Below are positions 27,325 to 36,229 of a DNA stretch of 64,000 bases, piece by piece. The stretch is from Tengunoibacter tsumagoiensis (GTDB taxonomy: Bacteria > Chloroflexota > Ktedonobacteria > Ktedonobacterales > Ktedonobacteraceae), in NCBI RefSeq assembly GCF_003967535.1, contig NZ_BIFR01000001.1, forward strand, positions 3,409,001 to 3,473,000. Reading direction: 5' to 3'. A model generated the notes under the pieces. The model saw only the letters and a program-made list of their open reading frames with translations. It was not told the origin of the DNA and did not search any database. The position numbers and the translations under genes were made by a program. Position 1 is the first letter of the stretch; each line of letters begins with the position of its first letter.

Positions 27325-27365
27325 ATGAAGAAGGCAGGTTGTGCGCAACAACCTGCCTTCTTCAT
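27325..27365 (-). terminator. Terminator of xfp
   Basis: Perfect 18-bp arms ATGAAGAAGGCAGGTTGT / ACAACCTGCCTTCTTCAT with a 5-base loop, 42 bases beyond the xfp stop codon. Confidence 0.75.
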
Positions 27366-27406
27366 AAAACAAACCTTGACGCTGGCCACTAGGAATGATC
27401 GTTCGT

Positions 27407-29767
27407 TTAAGCCTCCGTCCAGACCCAGTCTCGCACCTCGGGAATATCCTCCAGATTGGCACGCACATAGGCATGATGTTTGGCCAGCAGATCATTGCAT
27501 TCTTCTATCAGCGATGGCGTCAGCTCCTGTACTCTGGTGGCCTGTTTCATGGCCTCGATACAGAGATGATAGCGGCTCATACCATTACGTACCACCATAT
27601 CGAAGGGAGTGGTCGTTGTGCCTTCTTCCATAAAACCGCGCACATGGAAGCGATCAGTTCTCGTACGACCGTGAATGACCTCATGGATTGCCCGTTGGTA
27701 GCCATGGAAAGCAAAAATGACCGGTTTATCTTCCGTAAAGTGTTCCACAAATGTAGACTCATCAAGTCCATGAGGATGGAAGTAGGGGGGATAGAGTGTC
27801 ATCAGATCGACGACATTGACGACGCGGACTTTAAGTTCTGGAAGATGAAGACGGAGCCACCAGGCTGCGGCAATAGTTTCCAGTGTTGGAACATCACCGG
27901 CACATGCCAGTACAACGTCTGGCTCAAGTTTCCCACTATTGCTTGCCCAGTCCCATGTTGAGACACCTCGATTACAATGATCGACAGCATCTTCAACACT
28001 TAGCCATTGAAGTTGAGGCTGCTTATCAATCACAATCAGATTAACATAATTGCGGCTGCGGAAACAATGATCGGAGATAGACAGCAGGCAATTAGCGTCT
28101 GGAGGCAGGTAGATACGAGCGATCGTGCCTTTTTTGGACAGGACCGTATCAATCAGGCCAGGTCCTTGATGGCTAAAGCCATTGTGGTCATTACGCCAGC
28201 AGGTTGAAGTTAAGAGAATGTTGAGTGATGCGATTGGTTTACGCCAGGGAAGTTTGATCGCTTCCTGTAACCATTTTGCATGCTGGACGGTCATAGAATC
28301 TGAGACCATCGCGAAAGCTTCATAGGTCGCAAACAGGCCGTGGCGTCCGGTGAGCAGATACCCCTCCAACCAGCCCTGACAAAGATGTTCGCTCAAGACT
28401 TCCATGACGCGACCATCAGGAGAGACATGATCATCAATATCAATAATCTTACTGGTTGAACAACGATTTTCGACTTCAAACACATTCCCTAAGCGATTAG
28501 AGTTGGTCTCATCGGGGCAGAAGAGGCGGAAATTCCGTTGCTGCTTATTCTTTGTAAACATATCCCGCATCATCTTACCTAACTGGCGTGTCGACTCATA
28601 GCGTTCAGTCGCTGGTTTTGTCACCTGGATTGCATAGTCGCGAAAGTCTGGCAGATCGAGGTTGACAAGCACCTTGCCCCCATTCGCATGGGGATTGGAC
28701 CCCATGCGACGATCTCCCTTAGGAGCCAGTTCAGCCAGTTCGGACCGTAAGCGTCCCTGCTCATCGAACACCTCTTCCGGTTTATAGCTTCGCATCCACT
28801 CTTCAAGAATCTGTAAATGAGATGCATTGGCCCTCACATCCGCAACGGGAACCTGATGAGAGCGGAACGTGCCTTCAATAGGAAGACCATCAACTACTTT
28901 GGGGCCAGTCCATCCCTTTGGCGTCCTCAGAATAATTGCAGGCCAGGGAGGTCGCTGCTTAAAGCCGTTTGTACGGGCATCGTGTTGATATTCACGAATT
29001 TTTGCATAGCATGTATCGAGTGTCTCAGCAAATTTCTGATGCATCGTCATAGGATCATCGCCTTCAACAAAAAAGACCTCATACCCATGACCACTAATCA
29101 GGCGTTGAATATCCTCATCCTCATCCCGACCCAGGACCGTGGGACCAGAAATTTTATAGCCATTGAGATGAAGAATGGGGAGAACAGCTCCATCGTGGGC
29201 TGGATTAATAAATTTGATACTCTTCCAGGCACCTTCCAATGGAGCCGTCTCTGCCTCACCATCTCCGACAACGGCAACCGCAATCAGATCGGGATTATCC
29301 ATGACCGCGCCAAATGCATGGGAGAGCACATAGCCAAGTTCGCCGCCTTCATGAATTGAACCTGGAGTGGGCACGCTGACATGACTGGGGATCCCGCCTG
29401 GAGATGAGAATTGGCGAAAGAGACGGAGAATGCCAGCCGTATTCTGAGCAATCTCGGGGTAGATCTCAGAGTAAGTGCCTTCCAGATAGACATGGCTGAC
29501 GATGGCCGGTCCACCATGGCCAGGACCAGCGAGATAGATCACATCAACATCATTATCCTGAATAAGTCGATTCAGATGGGTATAAATAAAGCTGAGCCCA
29601 GTAGACGTGCCCCAGTGACCTAACAAGCGAGGTTTAATATGCTCTGGACGAAGAGGCTCTTGAAGCAAGGGATTATCTCGAAGATAGATCTGGCCTACGG
29701 TCAGGTAGTTGCTAGCATTCCAGTACTGCTGCATCCGACTTAATCGGGTCGGATCAAGTGTTGGCAT
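27407..29767 (-). CDS. xfp: Phosphoketolase (xylulose-5-P / fructose-6-P)
   Basis: Thiamine-diphosphate enzyme that splits xylulose 5-phosphate or fructose 6-phosphate to acetyl phosphate and a triose or tetrose phosphate. 786 residues, normal length. Seen: [63 protein letters not shown] (ThDP-Mg site), [22 protein letters not shown]-type region [10 protein letters not shown], and [16 protein letters not shown] 29767 follows GGGAGGATATC. Monocistronic, with hairpins on both sides. With pgi nearby it could channel hexose phosphates to acetyl phosphate; that grouping is an inference. Confidence 0.96.
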   Translation of the reverse strand: MPTLDPTRLSRMQQYWNASNYLTVGQIYLRDNPLLQEPLRPEHIKPRLLGHWGTSTGLSFIYTHLNRLIQDNDVDVIYLAGPGHGGPAIVSHVYLEGTYSEIYPEIAQNTAGILRLFRQFSSPGGIPSHVSVPTPGSIHEGGELGYVLSHAFGAVMDNPDLIAVAVVGDGEAETAPLEGAWKSIKFINPAHDGAVLPILHLNGYKISGPTVLGRDEDEDIQRLISGHGYEVFFVEGDDPMTMHQKFAETLDTCYAKIREYQHDARTNGFKQRPPWPAIILRTPKGWTGPKVVDGLPIEGTFRSHQVPVADVRANASHLQILEEWMRSYKPEEVFDEQGRLRSELAELAPKGDRRMGSNPHANGGKVLVNLDLPDFRDYAIQVTKPATERYESTRQLGKMMRDMFTKNKQQRNFRLFCPDETNSNRLGNVFEVENRCSTSKIIDIDDHVSPDGRVMEVLSEHLCQGWLEGYLLTGRHGLFATYEAFAMVSDSMTVQHAKWLQEAIKLPWRKPIASLNILLTSTCWRNDHNGFSHQGPGLIDTVLSKKGTIARIYLPPDANCLLSISDHCFRSRNYVNLIVIDKQPQLQWLSVEDAVDHCNRGVSTWDWASNSGKLEPDVVLACAGDVPTLETIAAAWWLRLHLPELKVRVVNVVDLMTLYPPYFHPHGLDESTFVEHFTEDKPVIFAFHGYQRAIHEVIHGRTRTDRFHVRGFMEEGTTTTPFDMVVRNGMSRYHLCIEAMKQATRVQELTPSLIEECNDLLAKHHAYVRANLEDIPEVRDWVWTEA

Positions 29768-30092
29768 GATATCCTCCCTTATCTAATGAACGCCGTATTC
29801 GCCCTTGACAATCTCAACAGTAGAGAGACAGGTCAAGCCTGAGGTGCCTTTTCCTTTGCAGTGTAGCGAACAGAGAGGTGAGATGTCTTCCACCAATCGG
29901 TGGATTACAAGATGGATTTGTCTTCCCACCTTTTGAAGTGCGTTTTCTGAAGAGATCTGGAAACGGCTCAAAGAAGGTGTGGCTTTCTTTGAGCCAGTTT
30001 ATTAGAATGGATGAACAGATTGAGGAAGGAACAAATACGGGCCAGCTCAATTGTTTCGATGGCCCGTTCAATAGTGCATTGATGCTCAAGAG
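29768..30092. other. Intergenic region with two hairpins
   Basis: 325 bp between xfp and the amidotransferase gene. Two inverted repeats are visible: GGCTCAAAGAA / TTCTTTGAGCC at 29965-29995, and ACGGGCCA / TGGCCCGT at 30037-30067, the latter a likely terminator for the amidotransferase gene. The part next to xfp should contain its promoter; I do not see a clear consensus. No coding sequence is evident. Confidence 0.5.
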
Positions 30093-30860
30093 CTAGCTAG
30101 CAAGAAGATCTACCTCGACCGGTGCAGTGAGGGGCTGCACTTTTAGGCTGGCAGCATCAGTAAAGGCCTGAAAGAGGCGGGCCCAGGGAGTAGATTCAAC
30201 AAAGAGCTCTTCGGGATGACATTGTGCAGCAAGCATAAAGCGTCGACCAGTCACTTCTAAGAGTTCAGCCACGCCATCTTCGGCACGTCCTGTAATGACG
30301 ACATCTTTGCCAGGAACTTTCACTGCTTGATGGTGCAGGCTATTAACGGCAACTTTACCTACGCCTAGAATCTTCTCCATGCGGCTCCCAGAGGTAAGCT
30401 CTATCGTATGGATAATCTGATTGCGGGGTTGATCCCAATTAGCATGGAAGAGGCTTCCTGGATACTGACTGGCCAGATCTTGATAGAGCGAGCCACCAAG
30501 GGCCACATTGATAACCTGCATCCCACGACAGATCCCCAATGTGGGGACATTCTGCTCATATGCCCATCGTGCCAGCATAAGTTCTAAGGCATCGAGTTGG
30601 GGATGAGCTCTATCGATATATTCACTGGCCTCTTCCTGATAATGAAGGGGTTGAACATCTATACCACCTGGCAAAAGCAGGCCATCGAGACTGGCGAGAA
30701 GGGCCTGAATCCCATGAAGCTCTTGAAGGACAGGAATGAGAAGAGGCACTCCACCAGCATGCTCAATGGCGTGGAGATAAGCATCATTATTGTAACTAAT
30801 AGAGCGTTCAGTTCTGCCATAGTGACCTGTGCGGCAAGGAATACCAATCAGTGGACGCAT
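30093..30860 (-). CDS. Class I glutamine amidotransferase-like hydrolase (PuuD/gamma-glutamyl-GABA hydrolase type)
   Basis: 255 residues of the peptidase C26 type. PuuD removes glutamate from gamma-glutamyl-GABA in putrescine breakdown; close relatives act on other gamma-glutamyl amides. Seen: N-terminal RPLIGIPCRTG, VPLLIPV, GLLLPGGIDVQPLHY, nucleophile Cys in PTLGICRGMQVINVALGGSLYQD, NSLHHQAVK, and catalytic His and Glu in AAQCHPEEL. ATG 30860 has GAAGGAG 9 bases upstream; the longer frame adds 50 residues of no family similarity. No other putrescine genes are near, so the substrate stays open. Confidence 0.9.
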   Translation of the reverse strand: MRPLIGIPCRTGHYGRTERSISYNNDAYLHAIEHAGGVPLLIPVLQELHGIQALLASLDGLLLPGGIDVQPLHYQEEASEYIDRAHPQLDALELMLARWAYEQNVPTLGICRGMQVINVALGGSLYQDLASQYPGSLFHANWDQPRNQIIHTIELTSGSRMEKILGVGKVAVNSLHHQAVKVPGKDVVITGRAEDGVAELLEVTGRRFMLAAQCHPEELFVESTPWARLFQAFTDAASLKVQPLTAPVEVDLLAS

Positions 30861-31334
30861 ACAATACAACTCCTTCATATAAAAAGTATAAAAAGGCCAG
30901 GGCCAGTCTTTCAGCGATAAAAAAAGAGCACATGGTAGATATGCTAATATGCCATGCTGAGGCTTTCGTCTCCACCACACCCTACCACAAAACGGTCGTT
31001 GTTCATACAAACCCCAGAAGGCTCGGCTATGAGTCGGAGGTATTATCGACGTAGAGGATCTGTCTGTTGTCTTCCTGTGTGAGCATATGTTTTTAAGTGG
31101 TACAACATTGTTTCAGTATTGTATCACTCCTTTGTTGTTAGTTGTACCTTTTCATGGCACTATCTGTCAAGTGTAGCCACTACTTTTTTCTCATCTCCAT
31201 TGAATTAGAGCGTTAAGCCTTGCTGTGAGGCCGCAAAACCTATCGTATGGTATCAATACTGTGATATAACACACGGGGGGATAGTTTTCACCGTCCCCTC
31301 ATCGAAAAATGTACTGATAGAGGAGCTATGACGA
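30861..31334. promoter_or_regulatory. Divergent promoter region of amidotransferase and pgi
   Basis: 474 bp without a gene between a minus-strand and a plus-strand gene. An inverted repeat GGTACAAC (31099-31106) / GTTGTACC (31141-31148) lies in the middle and could be a regulator site. A TATAAC box lies near 31264. No further structure is clear. Confidence 0.4.
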
Positions 31335-32969
31335 ATGGCTATAAATTCATTGACACAGCGTCCAGCCTGGACCGCGCTTGAGAAACATTATCAAGAGGTC
31401 CGTGATCTGCATCTGCGTACTCTCTTTGCGGAAGACCCCAAACGTGGAGAAACCTTCGCGCTTGATGCTCTTGGTATCTATTTTGATTACTCGAAAAACC
31501 GTATTACCAATGAGACGCTCAAGCTTCTCCTGGATCTGGCAGAGAGCTCTGGTTTAAAAGAGCGTACGACCGCTATGTTCAGCGGTGAGAAGATCAATAT
31601 TACCGAGAAGCGTGCGGTCTTACACGTTGCATTACGTGCGCCTAAAGGATCAAGCATTGTCGTGGATGGCCAGAACGTTGTCCCTGAAGTTCACGAAGTG
31701 CTCGAGAAGATGGCCAGTTTCTCCAATCGTGTACGGAGCGGCGAATGGAAGGGCTATACAGGCAAGCGTATTCGTAATGTGATCAACATAGGTATTGGTG
31801 GGTCTGATCTCGGTCCAGCCATGGCGTATGAAGCTTTGAAGCATTATAGTGATCGTAATCTGACCTTCCGTTTCGTCTCAAATGTCGATGGCACTGATTT
31901 TGCTGAAGCCGTTCATGATCTTGACCCCGCTGAGACCCTCTTTATCGTGGCTTCGAAGACCTTCACCACGCAGGAGACCCTCACCAATGCGCGTAGTGCT
32001 CGTGACTGGAGTGTCAAAGCGCTTGGATCTGAAGAGTCGGTTGCAAAGCACTTTGTGGCAGTTTCGACCAATGCTCAGGAGGTCTCGAAGTTTGGCATTG
32101 ATACAGCCAACATGTTTGGGTTCTGGGACTGGGTTGGTGGTCGGTATTCATATGACTCTGCCGTTGGCCTCTCACTCATGGTGGCCATTGGCCCTGAGCA
32201 ATTCTATGAGATGCTTGCTGGCTTCCACGAGATGGATGAGCACTTCCGTACGGCCCCATTTGAGAAGAATTTGCCAGTGCTACTGGGCCTGATCGGGCTC
32301 TGGTATAACAACTTCTTTGGTGCCGAGACCGTTGCTATTCTGCCCTATGATCAGTATCTCAATCGCTTTAGTGCCTATCTCCAGCAGCTAGATATGGAGA
32401 GCAATGGCAAGCATGTGGATCTGGACGGAAATGTTGTCAACTACCAGACAGGTCCTGTGATCTGGGGGCAACCTGGCACCAATGGCCAGCACGCCTTCTA
32501 CCAATTAATCCATCAGGGCACCAAGTTAATTCCCTGTGATTTTATTGGTTTTAGCCAGACGCTCAATCCCATTAAGCCCCATCACGATCTTCTGATGTCA
32601 AACTTCTTTGCTCAGACCGAGGCTCTGGCCTTTGGCAAGACCTCTGAAGAAGTGGCAGCCGATGGAGTCGCCGACTATCAGGTCCCTCATCGTACCTTTA
32701 CGGGAAATCATCCCACCAATACGATTCTGGCTGATCGCCTGACACCATCTATGCTGGGAAAATTGGTTGCGCTCTATGAGCACAAAGTATTTGTGCAGGG
32801 AACGATCTGGCATATCAATTCCTTCGACCAGTGGGGAGTTGAGCTCGGAAAAGCCCTGGCAAACCGGATTGTACCAGAACTTCAGAGTGCAGAAGAGCCA
32901 GATCTTCACCATGATAGCTCTACCAATACGCTGATCCAGCGCTACCGTAAGGCTCGCAAGGCAGAATAA
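31335..32969 (+). CDS. pgi: Glucose-6-phosphate isomerase
   Basis: Interconverts glucose 6-phosphate and fructose 6-phosphate. 544 residues, the long type. Seen: [68 protein letters not shown] (catalytic Glu region: MESNGK further on), [33 protein letters not shown] and [22 protein letters not shown]. All family signature motifs are intact. ATG 31335 follows AGGAG at 9 bases. An out-of-frame ATG at 31328 is ignored. Monocistronic, ending in a 24-bp hairpin. Confidence 0.98.
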   Translation: MAINSLTQRPAWTALEKHYQEVRDLHLRTLFAEDPKRGETFALDALGIYFDYSKNRITNETLKLLLDLAESSGLKERTTAMFSGEKINITEKRAVLHVALRAPKGSSIVVDGQNVVPEVHEVLEKMASFSNRVRSGEWKGYTGKRIRNVINIGIGGSDLGPAMAYEALKHYSDRNLTFRFVSNVDGTDFAEAVHDLDPAETLFIVASKTFTTQETLTNARSARDWSVKALGSEESVAKHFVAVSTNAQEVSKFGIDTANMFGFWDWVGGRYSYDSAVGLSLMVAIGPEQFYEMLAGFHEMDEHFRTAPFEKNLPVLLGLIGLWYNNFFGAETVAILPYDQYLNRFSAYLQQLDMESNGKHVDLDGNVVNYQTGPVIWGQPGTNGQHAFYQLIHQGTKLIPCDFIGFSQTLNPIKPHHDLLMSNFFAQTEALAFGKTSEEVAADGVADYQVPHRTFTGNHPTNTILADRLTPSMLGKLVALYEHKVFVQGTIWHINSFDQWGVELGKALANRIVPELQSAEEPDLHHDSSTNTLIQRYRKARKAE

Positions 32970-32979
32970 CCGTTTGGAA

Positions 32980-33038
32980 CGTACAGAGAGAGGGTGGGCC
33001 GAGCTATCGAGCATCTCGGCCCACCCTCTCTCTGTACG
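32980..33038. terminator. Long bidirectional terminator hairpin
   Basis: Perfect 24-bp arms beginning CGTACAGAGAGAGGGTGG, loop 11 bases, between convergent pgi and the His-rich peptide gene. Confidence 0.8.
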
Positions 33039-33074
33039 CTTGTCGGGCTGATCGGTGTTGACAGGCGATCCTGG

Positions 33075-33314
33075 CTAGTGACGATGATGATGGAAGTGAT
33101 GGTGCGAATGGAAGTGATGGTGTCTGTGATGGTGGCGATGATAGGAACCATAGTTGTCATAGTAATAGTAGTTGTTGCTACCACAACCACAACCACCACC
33201 CCATGCTCCACCTACCTGTTCCAACTCACCCTCAGTTAATTCAATTGCCTCCATCTCAGGAGCCTGTTCGATCGAATCAAGCACAGGTTTGAACGAACGT
33301 GTCATGCTAATCAT
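33075..33314 (-). CDS. His-rich peptide with double-glycine leader
   Basis: 79 residues from ATG 33314, with AGAAAGGA 8 bases upstream. Residues 1-36 look like a bacteriocin-type leader: acidic, with ELTEGELEQVGG ending at Gly35-Gly36. The following part holds AWGGGCGCGS (Cys42, Cys44), then an Asn/Tyr-rich piece with six Tyr, then a 21-residue tail of 15 His with Arg, Phe and Ser. Double-glycine leaders are cut by C39 peptidase domains of ABC exporters; none is adjacent. The His tail and CxC suggest metal binding. A TTG at 33437 would add a hydrophobic segment but has no ribosome site. No homologue is known to me; function unknown. Confidence 0.7.
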   Translation of the reverse strand: MISMTRSFKPVLDSIEQAPEMEAIELTEGELEQVGGAWGGGCGCGSNNYYYYDNYGSYHRHHHRHHHFHSHHHFHHHRH

Positions 33315-33630
33315 GAGTAAGATCCTTTCTTGTCTAGGCAAACTGGATGTGGTGGTCTTCTCACTTGAGAATATGCCTCCCACAAGGGTAATGTACAAGA
33401 AGGCGAAAAGTGAGGCAATCAGAGCTTTTGTGCTCAAGGTATAGGTTCCGTATCCAGGAACGACAGGAGATCAGGCTCAGATACCTGTCGGATTCTCTTC
33501 TATCTGCTAATGTATACATCCACATGGAGAAAAAATCACTGGAACAACAGGAAAATCTCCTCCCCATTCATGGTAAGCCTGGGATTTCTGTTTCTCCTCT
33601 GGTCCCAGCCCTGGCCCGCTACATCTATCC
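33315..33630. other. Spacer upstream of the His-rich peptide
   Basis: 316 bp between the peptide gene and the APH-like gene, both on the minus strand. No hairpin or consensus promoter is clear. The peptide's frame stays open to 33437 with a hydrophobic segment, noted under the peptide. Confidence 0.35.
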
Positions 33631-34584
33631 TCAGGCCTGGAAAGACTGTAGTTCCAGAAGACGTTGCTTCACCCAGTGATAGGCCCGCTCATCTCCTGCC
33701 CTGGCATAGAAGCGAATGGCGCTCAAGAATATATAGTATTGATAACAGAGCATACGCTGTTCGTATGCAGGGACATTGATCTGCTGATCCTGGTAATAGC
33801 GTTGGAACCGTTCGCGCACACGTAGCCAGGGATACCAGAAATCCAGCCCGGCAATATCGAAGACGAAATCGCCATACTTCGCGTCAACCCAATCTAAAAC
33901 GGCGGTGATCTCTCCATGGTCTGCGAGGATATTGCGCAAGCTATAGTTTCCATGCACAAGGTAACGCTCGGTGGGGCAAAAGTCGAGCAGGTCTCGCATC
34001 TTCCAGTAGATATCCTTGAATAGACCGCGCTCCAGAAAGGTATCCGTGAACAGGGAGTACCATTTACCAAAGTAGTCGCGCTCATCTTCCTCTTTCGCGA
34101 TAATCGCAAGAGATCCTTGCCAGCTAGAGACTGTGCTCATCCCTCGGTAATCGAAGACCCCATAGCCTTGCGTATCACTTACATCAATGTGATGAATAGC
34201 GTCCAGAATCCGCATGATCTCTGGCATGAGCAGTTCGACTTCTTGCTCGATCAGGCTTTCTACCATCTGGCCTGGCACTTTGAGTGAGATTGCAAAGTGG
34301 AGCTCATTCAGGCGTCCCGTATACAGGACTGGCGACATGGGAACTGGTGCTACCACCAGCTTACCTGCGATATATATCTCTTTCGGCAGATTTGAGGTCA
34401 GCATAGTATCGTGATTGAAGCGTACGATATAGTCTTGATTGTCTTGCTCACCTACTCTAAAAGTGAAGGTGCGCATTACCTGCCCACCCTCCACGGGAGT
34501 AAGACTGGTGATTGGTGCTGAGAAGTACTGACCGAGTGCTGTAAGCACCTGTTCACGATCAACAACTGGTCTAAGGTCAGGCAT
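33631..34584 (-). CDS. APH-fold phosphotransferase-like protein with Asp-to-Asn in the catalytic loop
   Basis: 317 residues of the aminoglycoside phosphotransferase/choline kinase fold. Seen: N-lobe GGQVMRTFTFRVGEQDNQDYIVRFN, hinge-type IAGKLVVAPVPMSPVLYTG, catalytic loop YLVHGNYSLRNILAD, and metal loop AVLDWVDAKYGDFVFDIAGLDFW. The family rule is HGDxxxxN; here codon 213 is AAC, so the catalytic Asp is Asn, while His211, the later Asn and the LDW Asp remain. It may be inactive as a kinase or altered in activity. No signal peptide. Substrate unknown; antibiotic resistance should not be assumed. It lies upstream of the His-rich peptide on the same strand. Confidence 0.85.
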   Translation of the reverse strand: MPDLRPVVDREQVLTALGQYFSAPITSLTPVEGGQVMRTFTFRVGEQDNQDYIVRFNHDTMLTSNLPKEIYIAGKLVVAPVPMSPVLYTGRLNELHFAISLKVPGQMVESLIEQEVELLMPEIMRILDAIHHIDVSDTQGYGVFDYRGMSTVSSWQGSLAIIAKEEDERDYFGKWYSLFTDTFLERGLFKDIYWKMRDLLDFCPTERYLVHGNYSLRNILADHGEITAVLDWVDAKYGDFVFDIAGLDFWYPWLRVRERFQRYYQDQQINVPAYEQRMLCYQYYIFLSAIRFYARAGDERAYHWVKQRLLELQSFQA

Positions 34585-35147
34585 AAAGATTCTCCATTAT
34601 CAACACGTCACATAGAGTGTAAATAACAAAAGATGTATAGATGTATAGAGGGAAAAATTGCGCCGGACGTGAGATAAGGGGTACATATTGCGAGTGAGAT
34701 TAGAGGAATGGGAAAAGGCCACACAATGACCCGCAAACATATCTCTTGCTCAAGGTCCGCCATCGGCGGCATTTCCCTTTACAAGCCAGAAGACGATGTG
34801 TGTATCTACTATAGTGATGAATAGAGTGCTCAGCATAAATCCAGGCAAGCAATTCACACTATGGGAGAAGGGGATGGTAAACTGCTTGAGATAAAACTAG
34901 AGGCAAGGAAGGGGTGCAGCCGTTGGAGAGGCTAACAAGATAACGTCCACGTCATCGGGAGAGATGCCTTTCTTTACTACTCAAATTGATTCTATAGTAT
35001 AAATGTACGCTACTGGCCATTATTTGTCAAGATCAGCATAGAGAGGTCTCCCCGTTTTTCCTCCTCTAATATTACTCTAAGACAGAGAAACAGAGCAATA
35101 CGTGTCAGAAAACGGTCAGTTTCGCGATTCCTCAATGAACTCAACAA
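34585..35147. other. Gene-free stretch
   Basis: 563 bp. I see no credible coding frame, tRNA or strong hairpin. The part next to 34584 should hold the promoter of the APH-like gene. The 3' part abuts the CPBP remnant and could contain decayed sequence of the missing N-terminal half, but I could not recover any matching frame. Confidence 0.4.
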
Positions 35148-35504
35148 ATGATCGATTCAGCCATAGCGGGGAGAAAGACGGAAGGCGAGCATGATCAGAA
35201 AATGAAACATTTTATCTTTGCGTGCGGAACGATAGCCGATAGCATTCTGATCACCTGGGTCTACAATCATACACGAGGCAGTGTCTTGCTGGCATTCTTG
35301 TTCCATAATGCTCTCAACATCACGGCGCTGTATCTTCCCCTATCGTTATCGGATAATTGGCAGGGGGTAGTAGCACAATGCCTTGTGGCGCTGATCGTGG
35401 TCATTGCTACTGGTCCTGCACGCCTCTCTCGACAACCTTCTGGTGGGCTGATGCAAGATCCTTTGATCTTAAGGGAAAGGAATTTGAAAGAAAAGCGGGG
35501 GTGA
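35148..35504 (+). pseudogene. CPBP-family membrane protease, C-terminal remnant
   Basis: The 118-codon frame matches only the last third of a CPBP (CAAX-type, Abi) intramembrane metalloprotease: hydrophobic FIFACGTIADSILITWVYNHTRGSVLLAF followed by LFHNALN, which carries the third conserved motif (FxHxxxN). Then a last membrane segment (VVAQCLVALIVVIATG) and a polar tail. The EExxxR and FxxxH motifs, which sit earlier in the protein, are absent, and a TGA lies four codons before the ATG. The first 20 residues are unrelated. It is therefore most likely a 5'-deleted gene. Confidence 0.75.
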
Positions 35505-35589
35505 TATATGATATATTCATCTTATCTCCGCCCGCTGATCAGGAATTGTTCTGCAAGGCTTGCAGCAAAGTAAATGGATGAGGATATTG

Positions 35590-36213
35590 ATGAACATTGG
35601 AATTCTCGGTTCAGGAAATATTGGGCATAATGCGGCCCGTCTCTTTGCACGAGCAGGCCATTTGATTGCCATCAGTAATTCACGAGGGCCGCAATCGTTG
35701 GTGAACTTTGTGCATGAGCTTGGGCATAATGCTCAGGCCCTATCGGCTGAAGAGGTAGTTCAATTCGGTGACGTTATTCTGCTCGCCATTCCATGGGTTA
35801 AACGCGATGAATTGCCGGATGCACAACTCTTCACCAATAAGATCGTCATTGATGCAATGAATCCCTATAGCGCTATCTTCCAGCTCATTGATCTCTCTCC
35901 CAGCACTTCAAGCGAAGAGGTAGCCAGACAACTTCCGCAGGCTCACATTGTGAAGGCATTTAACACGATGTATTTTGAAACACTGCGCACTGGTGGTCGC
36001 ACCACGCCTCAGAATCGGCTTGTCATTTTTCTAGCAGGAGATAATGCTCAAGCAAAAGCGATTGTTTCTCAGCTTATTGAAGAGATTGGTTTTGCCCCTC
36101 TTGATACAGGATCACTGCACGAAGGTGGCCTGCTCCAACAACCAGGATCACCTATCTATAATATTCCCTTAACTGTTGAAGAGGCGCGAAAGCGGCTTGC
36201 GCAACTACCATAG
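35590..36213 (+). CDS. F420-dependent NADP reductase-like oxidoreductase
   Basis: 207 residues with an N-terminal Rossmann fold (NIGILGSGNIGHNAARLFARAGH, ISNSRGP) and the family pattern EEVVQFGDVILLAIPW, DAMNPYS, HIVKAFNTMYFETL and FLAGDNAQAK. Relatives include F420H2:NADP oxidoreductases and DUF-type NAD-binding proteins, many of which do not use F420. ATG 35590 has GAGGAT 5 bases upstream; two earlier ATGs are less well placed. It follows the CPBP remnant and ends 17 bp before the converging molybdopterin enzyme gene. Confidence 0.85.
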   Translation: MNIGILGSGNIGHNAARLFARAGHLIAISNSRGPQSLVNFVHELGHNAQALSAEEVVQFGDVILLAIPWVKRDELPDAQLFTNKIVIDAMNPYSAIFQLIDLSPSTSSEEVARQLPQAHIVKAFNTMYFETLRTGGRTTPQNRLVIFLAGDNAQAKAIVSQLIEEIGFAPLDTGSLHEGGLLQQPGSPIYNIPLTVEEARKRLAQLP

Positions 36214-36229
36214 TTGTCAGTCTTATGAT

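Noticed and set aside
32994..33239. Plus-strand frame rich in Met, Val and Thr opposite the His-rich peptide
   Set aside because: It is the complement of the His-rich repeats, has no family match and overlaps the terminator hairpin.
33315..33437. Longer start (TTG 33437) giving the His-rich peptide a hydrophobic N-terminal segment
   Set aside because: No ribosome site precedes it, whereas ATG 33314 has a well-placed one and yields a typical double-glycine leader.
34585..35147. Gene-free stretch as an RNA gene
   Set aside because: No tRNA-like arms, riboswitch blocks or strong stable hairpins could be found by eye.
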